A stretch of DNA of 64,000 nt, from assembly GCF_010731115.1 (NCBI RefSeq), contig NZ_AP022616.1, positions 3,100,001 to 3,164,000 of the forward strand, written 5' to 3'. A program made the position numbers and the translations under genes. Below the pieces are notes generated by a model. It was not told where the DNA came from, did not search any database, and saw nothing but the letters and a program-made list of their open reading frames with translations. Origin of the DNA: Mycolicibacterium phocaicum (lineage in GTDB: Bacteria; Actinomycetota; Actinomycetes; Mycobacteriales; Mycobacteriaceae). Positions 57,201 through 64,000 of this stretch are shown here, piece after piece; the first letter of the stretch is position 1; each line of letters begins with the position of its first letter.

Positions 57201-58337
57201 TCAATGCTTGTTGTGGCCCTTGCCTTTTCCGTTGCCATGACCGTTGGGCGGCGGTGCATCGTCGACCGGAGACGGCGGCGGCGGTGTTGAAACCGGGGCC
57301 GACGTGGACGTCGGGGTCGACTCAGGCGTGCTCGTCCCGACCGGGGCCGGTGTCGACGGCCGTGACGCGGCGTCGACGATCACGGCGATGACCGTCACGG
57401 CAGCCACCAGAGCCGCCAAGGCCCACAACAGAATCCGCGACCGGCGCCGCGGCGCGGCGACCGGCAGTAGCGACGTCGTCGGGTCCGGTAGCGGCTGCCC
57501 GAGCACCAACGTCGGGGGACGACCGGCGGGGGCAACCCCGTGCAGGGCGGCGCGCATCTCCTCGGCACTGCCGAAGCGCGCCCGCGCGTCACGCACCATC
57601 GCGCGTTCGACGACGGTAGCCAGCGCCGGGTCGACGTCGGGCCGCAATACGTGCAGCGGTACCGGATGTCCCTCGGAGACAGCGCGGGCGAGCGCCACCA
57701 GATTGTCCTGTGGAAAAGGCCGCCGGCCGGTGAGCGCCTCGTAGCCGACGACACCGACGGCGTACAGATCATCGGCGACGGTCGCCGGATGCCCCGACAG
57801 GCGATCGGCGCTGAGATAACCCATCGTCCCCATGACCTGGCCGGCGATGGTGTGGCCGGATTCGGCGCTCTTGGCGATGCCGAAGTCGGCGATCTTCGCC
57901 GCTCCCGAATCGGCCAGCAGAATGTTGCCCGGCTTGATGTCGCGGTGCAGGATGCCTGCCGCGTGGGCCATCGCCAGTGCCGAGAGCACGTCGTCGAGCA
58001 CCGACCGGACCTGCGGTAGCGGGAGCGGACCCGCGGCGATCGCGTCCGCCAGGGTGCGTCCCGGCAGCCGCTCCATGACGATGTACGGCGTGCCGTCCTG
58101 CTCGCCGTAGTCGTGGACGGCGACAACGTGCGGATGGTTCAGGCCGGCCGCGGCACGGGCCTCGACCTCGAAGCGGCGCCGAAAGTCTGGCTGTGCACTC
58201 AGCGGCGCATGAAGCAGTTTGACGGCCACCGGACGCTGCAATTGGGCATCCCAGGCGTCGCGGACCTCCGCCATCCCGCCGTGGCCCAGCGTCCCCCGCA
58301 ATTGGTAGCGGTCGGCGAGAACCCCGGGATAAGGCAT
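57201..58337 (-). CDS. Transmembrane Ser/Thr protein kinase (Pkn type)
   Basis: 378 aa. Kinase domain ~10-260: G-loop LGHGGMAEV, catalytic-site lysine in VAVKLLH, HRDIKPGN loop, DFG as ADFGIAK, APE-region YLSADRLSGH. A membrane helix (ILLWALAALVAAVTVIAVIVD) at ~300 is followed by a short Pro/Ser/Thr-rich outer part and a GHGNGKGKGHNKH tail, without PASTA repeats. This is a PknL/PknH-style architecture but with a tiny sensor, so the signal is unclear. It is 57 bp from the convergent FadD gene stop. Confidence 0.9.
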   Translation of the reverse strand: MPYPGVLADRYQLRGTLGHGGMAEVRDAWDAQLQRPVAVKLLHAPLSAQPDFRRRFEVEARAAAGLNHPHVVAVHDYGEQDGTPYIVMERLPGRTLADAIAAGPLPLPQVRSVLDDVLSALAMAHAAGILHRDIKPGNILLADSGAAKIADFGIAKSAESGHTIAGQVMGTMGYLSADRLSGHPATVADDLYAVGVVGYEALTGRRPFPQDNLVALARAVSEGHPVPLHVLRPDVDPALATVVERAMVRDARARFGSAEEMRAALHGVAPAGRPPTLVLGQPLPDPTTSLLPVAAPRRRSRILLWALAALVAAVTVIAVIVDAASRPSTPAPVGTSTPESTPTSTSAPVSTPPPPSPVDDAPPPNGHGNGKGKGHNKH

Positions 58338-58393
58338 GACTCCACGCTAGCCCGCGTCGACCGACCCGCCGAGTCTGGTGCGGGCAGGGTCTG

Positions 58394-58759
58394 TCAGGCG
58401 CTCTTGGCGGTGACGATGTCGCCGGCCAGCGGCGCGATGGCGGCCATGATGCGCTGCACGGTCCGCGCCGGAACACCCGCAGCGGCCAGGCTTTCACTCA
58501 GATACGCGGCCACGAGATTGAAGTGCTGCCGGGAAATACCGCGGCCGCGGTGGATGTCCCGCATGGAAGCACCGGTGTAGGGCTGCGGACCACCCAGGGC
58601 CGCGGCGAAGAATTCCACCTGCCGGCCTTTGAGCCGTGACATGTTGGCGCCGGCGAAGAAGCCGGCGAGTTCGGGGTCGGCCAGCACACGCTCGTAGAAG
58701 TCCGCCACCACCTGCTCGAGCGCTTCGGCTCCTCCGATCTGCTCATAGATGCTCGTCAT
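58394..58759 (-). CDS. glbN: Truncated haemoglobin, group I (GlbN-like)
   Basis: 121 aa. [35 protein letters not shown] (helices A-B-E with B10 Tyr in DFYERV), [33 protein letters not shown] (proximal His region) and [16 protein letters not shown]. Group I trHbs dioxygenate NO and bind O2. I take ATG 58759 ([10 protein letters not shown]) as start; the in-frame ATG at 58774 adds five residues. It lies 56 bp downstream of the kinase gene start on the same strand. Confidence 0.88.
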   Translation of the reverse strand: MTSIYEQIGGAEALEQVVADFYERVLADPELAGFFAGANMSRLKGRQVEFFAAALGGPQPYTGASMRDIHRGRGISRQHFNLVAAYLSESLAAAGVPARTVQRIMAAIAPLAGDIVTAKSA

Positions 58760-58869
58760 GCACCGAGCCAACACCCGCCGTGTTGCTTATCCATTGCCCG
58801 GCGGTGACCCAGCGACTAAATCGGCCTCACAGACCCCTCGAATTGCTGCGAGTACGCAAAGTGCTTGAG

Positions 58870-59880
58870 TCAGTCCACAATTGGGCAGTAGAACTGCGGC
58901 TGACCCCGATATTCGAGCGGCGGCAGGTTACGCGCGGGCGTCTCCACCAGCGGCGAGTCCATGGGCAGTCGGCCGGAGGCGCGGTCCATCGCCGACCGCT
59001 TGCGCGGATGCATCAGCCTGCGCTTCGGTCCGTATTTCGAGACCAAGGTGATGACCTGGCACAGCCGGTCGTGCACCCACTGCTGCCGCGCGGACCACGA
59101 GTAACCCATCAGCTCCCGCACCGGCGGGTCGTAGAGGGCCACCGTCATGAAAGTCAGGAAGCGCTGCATCACCTTGAGGTTCTGAGCCCACAACAAGTCC
59201 GGAATCCATTGCAGCGAGGGATGTTTGGGCATGGTGGACAAATCCATGACCTCGCGCGCCGCATAGTTGTTCTCCAACACGTTGCGGCACATGTGATCCC
59301 AGTAGACCTGGAAGTCCTCCCAGCTCTTCGGCACCGGCCGCATGCTCATCCCGTACATCCGGTACCAGGTGACGTGCTCGTCGAACAGTTGTCGCTTGTC
59401 CGCTTCGGAGATGCCGCCGCCGAATTTCTCGGCGGCCAGCAGGGTGGATTTGAAGAACGTCGCGTGGGCCCAGTAGAAGACGTCGGGGTTCAGCGCGCTG
59501 TAACGGCGTCCCTGCTTGTCGACGCCCTTGATCCCGATGTGATAGTCACGCACCTCGGCGCCGGTCTTGGGCGCGCGGTCACCGTCGAAGACGACGCCGC
59601 CGATCGGATAGATCGACCGCAGGAGCCGCGGAATCCGCTCCATGAAGAAGATCGAATGCTCCTCCACCGCCGCGCCGAGCTGCGGATGCATGTTCTGCAT
59701 GGAGCCGGCCCACGTGCCCTGGAACAGCCCGGTCCACTGGCCGAAGTACTTCCACGTCAGCGAGTCAGGGCCCAGCGGCACCGCGTCATAGCCACCGGGC
59801 GAAGCCGGGCAGCCGGCCGCCACGGGGGCAGATTCGCTGGTCACGGGGCATGTGTCGGAAGTATTTTGGGTCACCGGCAT
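58870..59880 (-). CDS. MpaB/latex-clearing-like oxygenase (DUF2236)
   Basis: 336 aa. SLTWKYFGQWTGLFQGTWAGSMQNMHPQLGAAVEEHS, ALNPDVFYWAHATFFKSTLLAAEKFGG and HVTWYRMYGMSMRPVP match the ER-bound oxygenase MpaB / rubber oxygenase domain, a haem-b-containing oxygenase fold with the conserved NPDVFYWAHA histidine. Natural substrates in mycobacteria are unknown. I start at ATG 59880 after AGGAAAG; a longer frame to 60051 runs into the divergent TetR gene. Confidence 0.85.
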   Translation of the reverse strand: MPVTQNTSDTCPVTSESAPVAAGCPASPGGYDAVPLGPDSLTWKYFGQWTGLFQGTWAGSMQNMHPQLGAAVEEHSIFFMERIPRLLRSIYPIGGVVFDGDRAPKTGAEVRDYHIGIKGVDKQGRRYSALNPDVFYWAHATFFKSTLLAAEKFGGGISEADKRQLFDEHVTWYRMYGMSMRPVPKSWEDFQVYWDHMCRNVLENNYAAREVMDLSTMPKHPSLQWIPDLLWAQNLKVMQRFLTFMTVALYDPPVRELMGYSWSARQQWVHDRLCQVITLVSKYGPKRRLMHPRKRSAMDRASGRLPMDSPLVETPARNLPPLEYRGQPQFYCPIVD

Positions 59881-59943
59881 TCTTTCCTGGATGTCAGCGG
59901 GTATCCTGACTACACGCGTTGTCAGCCACAGCTTAGGAGTCAC

Positions 59944-60531
59944 GTGCCTTCCGGTCAACGACAGGGCCGCTGGTCCACCGTCCCACTGGCGGACCGCCCG
60001 ACGCGGCGTCGCGAGGCGCTCATCGAAGCCGGCATCGCCGCCCTCGGCCATTCCGACGGCCCCGCGGCGACGGTGCGGACGGTGTGCCGCACCGCCGGTC
60101 TGACCGAGCGCTACTTCTACGAAAGCTTCACCGACCGCGAGGATTTCGTCCGCGCCGTGTACGACGAGGTGTGCACGACCGCCATGGCGGCACTGACCAC
60201 ATCACAAAGCCCCCGCGACGCCGTCGAACGGTTCGTCACGATGATGGTCGACGACCCCACTCGCGGCCGCGTCCTGCTCATCGCCCCCGCGCAGGAACCG
60301 GTACTCACCCGCTCGGGCGCGGACTGGATGCCGAGCTTCATCGAACTGCTGCAGCACAAGATGTTCCCCGACGGCGATCCCGCGCGGCGGGCACTCGAGG
60401 CCACCAGCCTGATCGGCGCCCTCACCGCACTGTTCACCGGATACCTGGGCGGGAAGCTGCCCGTCACCCGCGAGCAGTTCGTCGATTACTGCGTCGACAT
60501 GCTGATGAGCCGGGTGCCGTCGCACCGGTAA
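59944..60531 (+). CDS. TetR-family regulator, divergent from the MpaB-like gene
   Basis: 195 aa. HTH at residues ~18-65 (RPTRRREALIEAGIAALGHSD, ATVRTVCRTAGLTERYFYESFTDREDFVRAVYDEV), C-terminal ligand domain. The start is the GTG at 59944 after TTAGGAG; longer upstream frames run antisense through the MpaB gene and are rejected. The 63-bp divergent gap probably holds its operator, but I see no perfect palindrome. It lies 133 bp before desA1. Confidence 0.86.
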   Translation: MPSGQRQGRWSTVPLADRPTRRREALIEAGIAALGHSDGPAATVRTVCRTAGLTERYFYESFTDREDFVRAVYDEVCTTAMAALTTSQSPRDAVERFVTMMVDDPTRGRVLLIAPAQEPVLTRSGADWMPSFIELLQHKMFPDGDPARRALEATSLIGALTALFTGYLGGKLPVTREQFVDYCVDMLMSRVPSHR

Positions 60532-60663
60532 CACCTAAACAAGGCCGACATCACAGTTCAGAATCACCGATCGGACATGCGTCACAGCAACTTGATGTCA
60601 CTACCCGACACAGATACTCTGACTGCTACCAACAGGTACAGATACATCGCACCGGGAGGCGCC

Positions 60664-61665
60664 ATGACAGCCGACTACACCGACCTGCAGCTCCTGCACG
60701 AGCTGGAGCCGGTCGTCGAGACGCTCGTCGACCGCCACATGAGCATGCGGAAAGACTGGAACCCGCACGACTACATCCCCTGGAAAGAGGGCAAGAACTA
60801 CTACGCCCTCGGCGGCCAGGACTGGGATCCGGATCAGGCCAAGCTCTCCGAGGTCGCCCAGACCGCCATGGTCCAGAACCTGCTGACCGAGGACAACCTG
60901 CCGTCCTACCACCGCGAGATCGCGATGAACATGGGCATGGACGGCGCGTGGGGCTACTGGGTGAACCGCTGGACCGCCGAGGAGAACCGCCACGGCATCG
61001 CCCTGCGCGACTACCTCGTCGTCACCCGCAACTGCGACCCGGTCGAGCTCGAGGAACTGCGCGTCGAGCAGGTCACCCGCGGCTTCTCGCCCGGCCAGAA
61101 CATGCAGGGCGACCTGTTCGCCGAGAGCCTGTTCGACTCGGTCATGTACGTCTCGTTCCAGGAGCTGGCCACCCGCGTCTCGCACCGCAACACCGGCAAG
61201 GCCTGCAATGACCCCGTCGCCGACCAGCTGCTGCAGCGCATCTCGGGTGACGAGAACCTGCACATGATCTTCTACCGCGACGTCTCGGCCGCCGGCCTGG
61301 ACATCAACCCGAACCAGGCGATGGCCTCGCTGCACCGCATCGTCGAGAACTTCAAGATGCCCGGGTACACCGTGCCCGACTTCCGCCGCAAGGCCGTCAT
61401 CATCGCCGTCGGCGGCGTCTACGACCCGCGCATCCACCTCGACGACGTCCTCATGCCGGTGCTCAAGAAGTGGCGCATCTTCGAGCGTGAAGACTTCACC
61501 GGTGAAGGCGCACGACTGCGCGACGACCTGGGCCGGATCATCAACGAGCTCGAGGACACCTGCGCGAAGTTCGAGGTGGCCAAGGAACGTCGCCTGGAGC
61601 GCGAGCGCAAGGTCGCCGAGAAGAAGGCGATGAAGAACCTACTGGTGTCGACATCAGCGTCGTAA
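60664..61665 (+). CDS. desA1: Acyl-ACP desaturase, DesA1 type
   Basis: 333 aa. LQLLHELEPVVETLVDRHMSMRKDWNPHDYIPW, the iron ligands EENRHG and DENLHM (two E/D-xx-H), and AVGGVYDPRIHLDDVLMPVLKKWRIFEREDFTGEG match mycobacterial DesA1 (Rv0824c) almost throughout. It is a soluble di-iron desaturase needed for mycolic-acid meromycolate unsaturation. ATG 60664 follows CGGGAGG. In M. tuberculosis the same order DesA1-dus-LCP (Rv0824c-Rv0822c) is found. Tandem GGTACAGATAC-like repeats in the leader (near 60615-60648) may be regulatory. Confidence 0.93.
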   Translation: MTADYTDLQLLHELEPVVETLVDRHMSMRKDWNPHDYIPWKEGKNYYALGGQDWDPDQAKLSEVAQTAMVQNLLTEDNLPSYHREIAMNMGMDGAWGYWVNRWTAEENRHGIALRDYLVVTRNCDPVELEELRVEQVTRGFSPGQNMQGDLFAESLFDSVMYVSFQELATRVSHRNTGKACNDPVADQLLQRISGDENLHMIFYRDVSAAGLDINPNQAMASLHRIVENFKMPGYTVPDFRRKAVIIAVGGVYDPRIHLDDVLMPVLKKWRIFEREDFTGEGARLRDDLGRIINELEDTCAKFEVAKERRLERERKVAEKKAMKNLLVSTSAS

Positions 61666-61690
61666 GTCCGGAACGAGACGCCACGCAGAC

Positions 61691-61714
61691 GGCCCGATCT
61701 CTCCAGATCGGGCC
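61691..61714. terminator. Perfect 10-bp hairpin after desA1, overlapping the 5' end of dusB
   Basis: GGCCCGATCT and AGATCGGGCC with loop CTCC. There is no T-run downstream. It lies 25 bp after the desA1 stop and ends 8 bp before the annotated dusB TTG. It may attenuate read-through into dusB, or be an mRNA-processing structure. Confidence 0.6.
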
Positions 61715-61721
61715 GATCTCG

Positions 61722-62834
61722 TTGCGCTCCCCGGTCGTCCTCGCGCCCATGGCGGGTGTGACGAACGTCGCCTTCCGGACGTTGTGCCGCGAGCAGGAAC
61801 TGGCCCGGGTGGGCACGGTCAGCGGCCTGTACGTCTGTGAGATGGTCACCGCGCGCGCCCTCGTCGAGCGCAATGCCGCGACCATGCACATGACGACGTT
61901 CGCGCCCGAGGAGTCGCCCCGCTCGCTGCAGCTTTACACCGTCGACCCGGCCACCACGTACGCTGCGGCCAAGATGATCGTCGACGAGAACATGGCCGAC
62001 CACATCGACATGAACTTCGGCTGCCCGGTGCCCAAGGTGACGCGCCGCGGCGGCGGTTCGGCCCTGCCCTACAAACGCAAGCTGTTCGGCCAGATCGTCG
62101 CGGCCGCCGTGCGCGCGACCGAAAACACTGATATCCCGGTCACCGTGAAATTCCGGGTCGGAATCGACGACGCCCACCACACCCACCTCGATGCCGGCCG
62201 TATCGCCGCCGAGGAGGGCGCGGCGGCCGTCGCGCTGCATGCCCGCACCGCCGCGCAGCGTTACTCCGGCACCGCCGACTGGGACCAGATTGCCGCGCTG
62301 AAAGCCCACGTCAGCGGCATTCCCGTGCTGGGCAACGGCGACATCTTCGACGCCGATGACGCCCTGCGGATGATGGCCGAGACCGGCTGCGACGGCGTCG
62401 TCATCGGCCGCGGCTGCCTGGGCCGGCCCTGGCTGTTCGCCGAACTGTCGGCGGCCTTCAACGGCCAGCCGCGCCCCACCCCGCCGACGCTCGGCGAGAT
62501 CGCGGACATCATCCGCCGGCACGGCCAACTCCTCGCCGACCACTTCGGCGAGGACAAGGGCATGCGCGACATCCGCAAGCACGTCGCCTGGTACCTGCAC
62601 GGGCTGCCCGCCGGCGCCGATCTGCGCCGCGCCCTGGCTCTGGTGAAAACCCTGGCCGAGCTCGACGAGCTGCTCACCCAACTGGATTCCGATGTGCCGT
62701 TCCCGGACTGCGCAGAGGGCCCGCGAGGCCGGCAGGGGTCGCCGGGTTCCGTGGTGCTGCCCGAAGGCTGGCTGGACGACCCCGACGACTGCACGGTGCC
62801 GTTCGGCGCAGACGTGGTCAACTCCGGCGGGTAG
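61722..62834 (+). CDS. dusB: tRNA-dihydrouridine synthase (DusB type)
   Basis: 370 aa or more. FMN/TIM barrel with LAPMAGVTNVAFR, NFGCPVPKVTRRGGG (catalytic Cys in FGCPVPKV), HARTAAQRYSGTADW and GNGDI...GCDGVVIGRGCLGRPW. Reduces U20 in tRNA. The first start codon in frame is the TTG at 61722; yet the codons just before it read LQIGPIS, which resemble the conserved N-terminus of homologues (from memory, IGPIALASPVVLAPMAG). So an upstream non-standard start within the hairpin region is possible. The true start is uncertain. Confidence 0.87.
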   Translation: MRSPVVLAPMAGVTNVAFRTLCREQELARVGTVSGLYVCEMVTARALVERNAATMHMTTFAPEESPRSLQLYTVDPATTYAAAKMIVDENMADHIDMNFGCPVPKVTRRGGGSALPYKRKLFGQIVAAAVRATENTDIPVTVKFRVGIDDAHHTHLDAGRIAAEEGAAAVALHARTAAQRYSGTADWDQIAALKAHVSGIPVLGNGDIFDADDALRMMAETGCDGVVIGRGCLGRPWLFAELSAAFNGQPRPTPPTLGEIADIIRRHGQLLADHFGEDKGMRDIRKHVAWYLHGLPAGADLRRALALVKTLAELDELLTQLDSDVPFPDCAEGPRGRQGSPGSVVLPEGWLDDPDDCTVPFGADVVNSGG

Positions 62835-62836
62835 AC

Positions 62837-64000
62837 GTGAGCGACCGCGACCGGACCACCCCCGGTGAGGGTGACGGCGACAACCCCTGGGTAACGCGTA
62901 CGACGCGCGCCTCGGGTCCGGTCCGGGCGCCTTGGGAACGGGCCGGTCGCCCAGCGGAACAGCCCGACGACGAGATCACCGGCAGCCACGGCGGCGGCGG
63001 CGTCACCGTCGCCGAACTCATCGCCCGGCTCTCCGGTGGCGCGGTTCCGCCGGCGACGGCCATCGAGGCACCAGCGCCATCAGCGCCCGCCGCGCCGGCC
63101 AAGCCCGCGCAGCCGCCGCGGGCCGCACGGGCGCCCGAGTCCGTCGCTCCGGAACCAATCCCGGCCCCGGCGGCTGAGGAGCCGGTGCGAACTGCCCGCC
63201 TTCGGCCCGAATCCGATCCCGTCACAGAGGTTTTCGGCGCGCCGCTGGCCGAACCCGTCGAGCTGCCCGAACGGCCGCGGGCCGTGGTCCGCACCGACGT
63301 CCGGAACTACATCGACCATCCGGAGCGGCCGACGCATGCCGACGCTCCCCCACCGGTCGATCACCACACCCGTCACCGCTTCGCGGTGGCCGGCCGCATC
63401 CTCATGGCGCTGGCGGCCGTCATCGCGCTGTCGATGACGGGTGCCGCCTGGCAGTGGCAGAACATCAAGAACAACAACATGAACCGGGTCTCCGCGCTGG
63501 ACCTCAACTCCCGCGACATCGTCGACCCCAACGCCCAGTTCGGTGACGAGAACTTCCTGATCGTCGGCGTGGACAGCCGCTACGGCCAGAACGCCGACAT
63601 GGGCGCCGGTACCACCGAAGACGCGGGCGGCACGCGCTCCGACACGATCATGCTGGTCAACATCCCGGCCAACCGCAAACGTGTTGTGGCAGTGTCGTTC
63701 CCGCGCGACCTGGCCATCAAGTCAACGCAGTGCGAAGCCTGGGATCCGAAGACCGGCGGCTACGGCCCCATCTACGACGAAGACACCAAAAGCTATGGGC
63801 CCGACCAGGTTTACACCGAGACCAAGCTGAACTCGGCCTACTCGTTCGGCGGGCCGAAGTGCCTGGTGAAGGTGATCCAGAAGCTGTCCGGCCTGTCGGT
63901 GAACCGTTTCATGGCAGTTGATTTCGCCGGCTTCTCCAAACTCGTCGATGCCCTCGGCGGCGTCGAGGTCTGCAGCAGCACGCCGCTCGAGGACTACGAG
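62837..64000 (+). CDS. LCP (LytR-CpsA-Psr) family cell-wall ligase, 5' part
   Basis: 388 codons visible, continuing beyond the window. Cytosolic Pro/Ala-rich N-terminus (~170 residues), membrane helix (RILMALAAVIALSMTGAAW), then the LCP domain: FLIVGVDSRYG, GTRSDTIMLVNIPANRKRVVAVSFPRD, FAGFSKLVDALGGVEV. LCP proteins link arabinogalactan (or other glycopolymer) to peptidoglycan. Resembles Rv0822c. GTG 62837 is 2 bp after the dusB stop, so the two are coupled. The LytR_C tail is outside the window. Confidence 0.88.
   Translation, partial: MSDRDRTTPGEGDGDNPWVTRTTRASGPVRAPWERAGRPAEQPDDEITGSHGGGGVTVAELIARLSGGAVPPATAIEAPAPSAPAAPAKPAQPPRAARAPESVAPEPIPAPAAEEPVRTARLRPESDPVTEVFGAPLAEPVELPERPRAVVRTDVRNYIDHPERPTHADAPPPVDHHTRHRFAVAGRILMALAAVIALSMTGAAWQWQNIKNNNMNRVSALDLNSRDIVDPNAQFGDENFLIVGVDSRYGQNADMGAGTTEDAGGTRSDTIMLVNIPANRKRVVAVSFPRDLAIKSTQCEAWDPKTGGYGPIYDEDTKSYGPDQVYTETKLNSAYSFGGPKCLVKVIQKLSGLSVNRFMAVDFAGFSKLVDALGGVEVCSSTPLEDYE

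Noticed and set aside
61419..62681. 420-residue frame antisense to dusB and desA1
   Set aside because: It lies opposite two well-identified genes and lacks domains.

Overview
The window is chromosomal DNA of a fast-growing mycobacterium (Mycolicibacterium type). This is suggested by the high GC content, MspA-family porins, a PGRS-type Gly-rich surface protein, a DesA1-type acyl-ACP desaturase, FCD-GntR and TetR regulators, and blocks that keep the M. tuberculosis order (from memory: Rv0822c-Rv0824c at 60.6-64 kb, Rv0854-Rv0859 spread over 0-16.6 kb). No database search was possible; family names rest on motifs and recalled homologues.

Layout. 1-107 is the 5' end of a fadA thiolase. 425-2378 is an array of ~82-bp tandem repeats interrupted by a 1.53-kb IS110-family (IS1111-like) element whose non-coding end contains a plausible bridge RNA with recognisable guides. 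2.4-12 kb is an insertion relative to M. tuberculosis, which has dapC next to fadA: an esterase, an allantoin-utilisation cluster (CitE-like aldolase, allantoicase, allantoinase, allantoin racemase, NCS1 permease, GntR regulator) and a TetR-controlled FAD oxidoreductase/DUF2834 locus with two near-identical palindromic operators. 12.5-17.9 kb holds dapC, a GntR paralogue, two SRPBCC proteins around a CoA transferase/racemase, a lipoprotein and a secreted protein. 18.2-28 kb has two MspA-family porins, a Pro-rich exported protein, a PGRS-GH5 glycosidase chimera and several small membrane or hypothetical proteins.

28,081-51,516 is an integrated element of the AICE type (actinomycete integrative and conjugative element), bounded by a 49-bp direct repeat copied from the 3' part of tRNA-Phe. 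It has an HUH Rep, a KorSA-like GntR regulator with three operators, an FtsK/TraB-type translocase, an excisionase and a tyrosine integrase. Its cargo is a defence island: four separate TIR-fold proteins (each with a WxxxE motif), a three-gene TIR/TIR/membrane operon, a TIR-SLOG pair, a TIR-Nmad2 pair, an Abi_2-like protein, a complete type I restriction-modification operon, and a DNA-base-hypermodification-like protein overlapping a MazG-type pyrophosphatase.

51.5-52.4 kb has tRNA-Phe, -Asp, -Glu and -Lys genes plus a decayed 3' copy of tRNA-Lys, a scar of another integration. 52.4-64 kb is core chromosome: thioesterase, MerR regulator divergent from an SDR-SDR-FadD operon, a Ser/Thr kinase, truncated haemoglobin, an MpaB-type oxygenase divergent from a TetR gene, desA1, dusB and the 5' part of an LCP-family cell-wall ligase gene.
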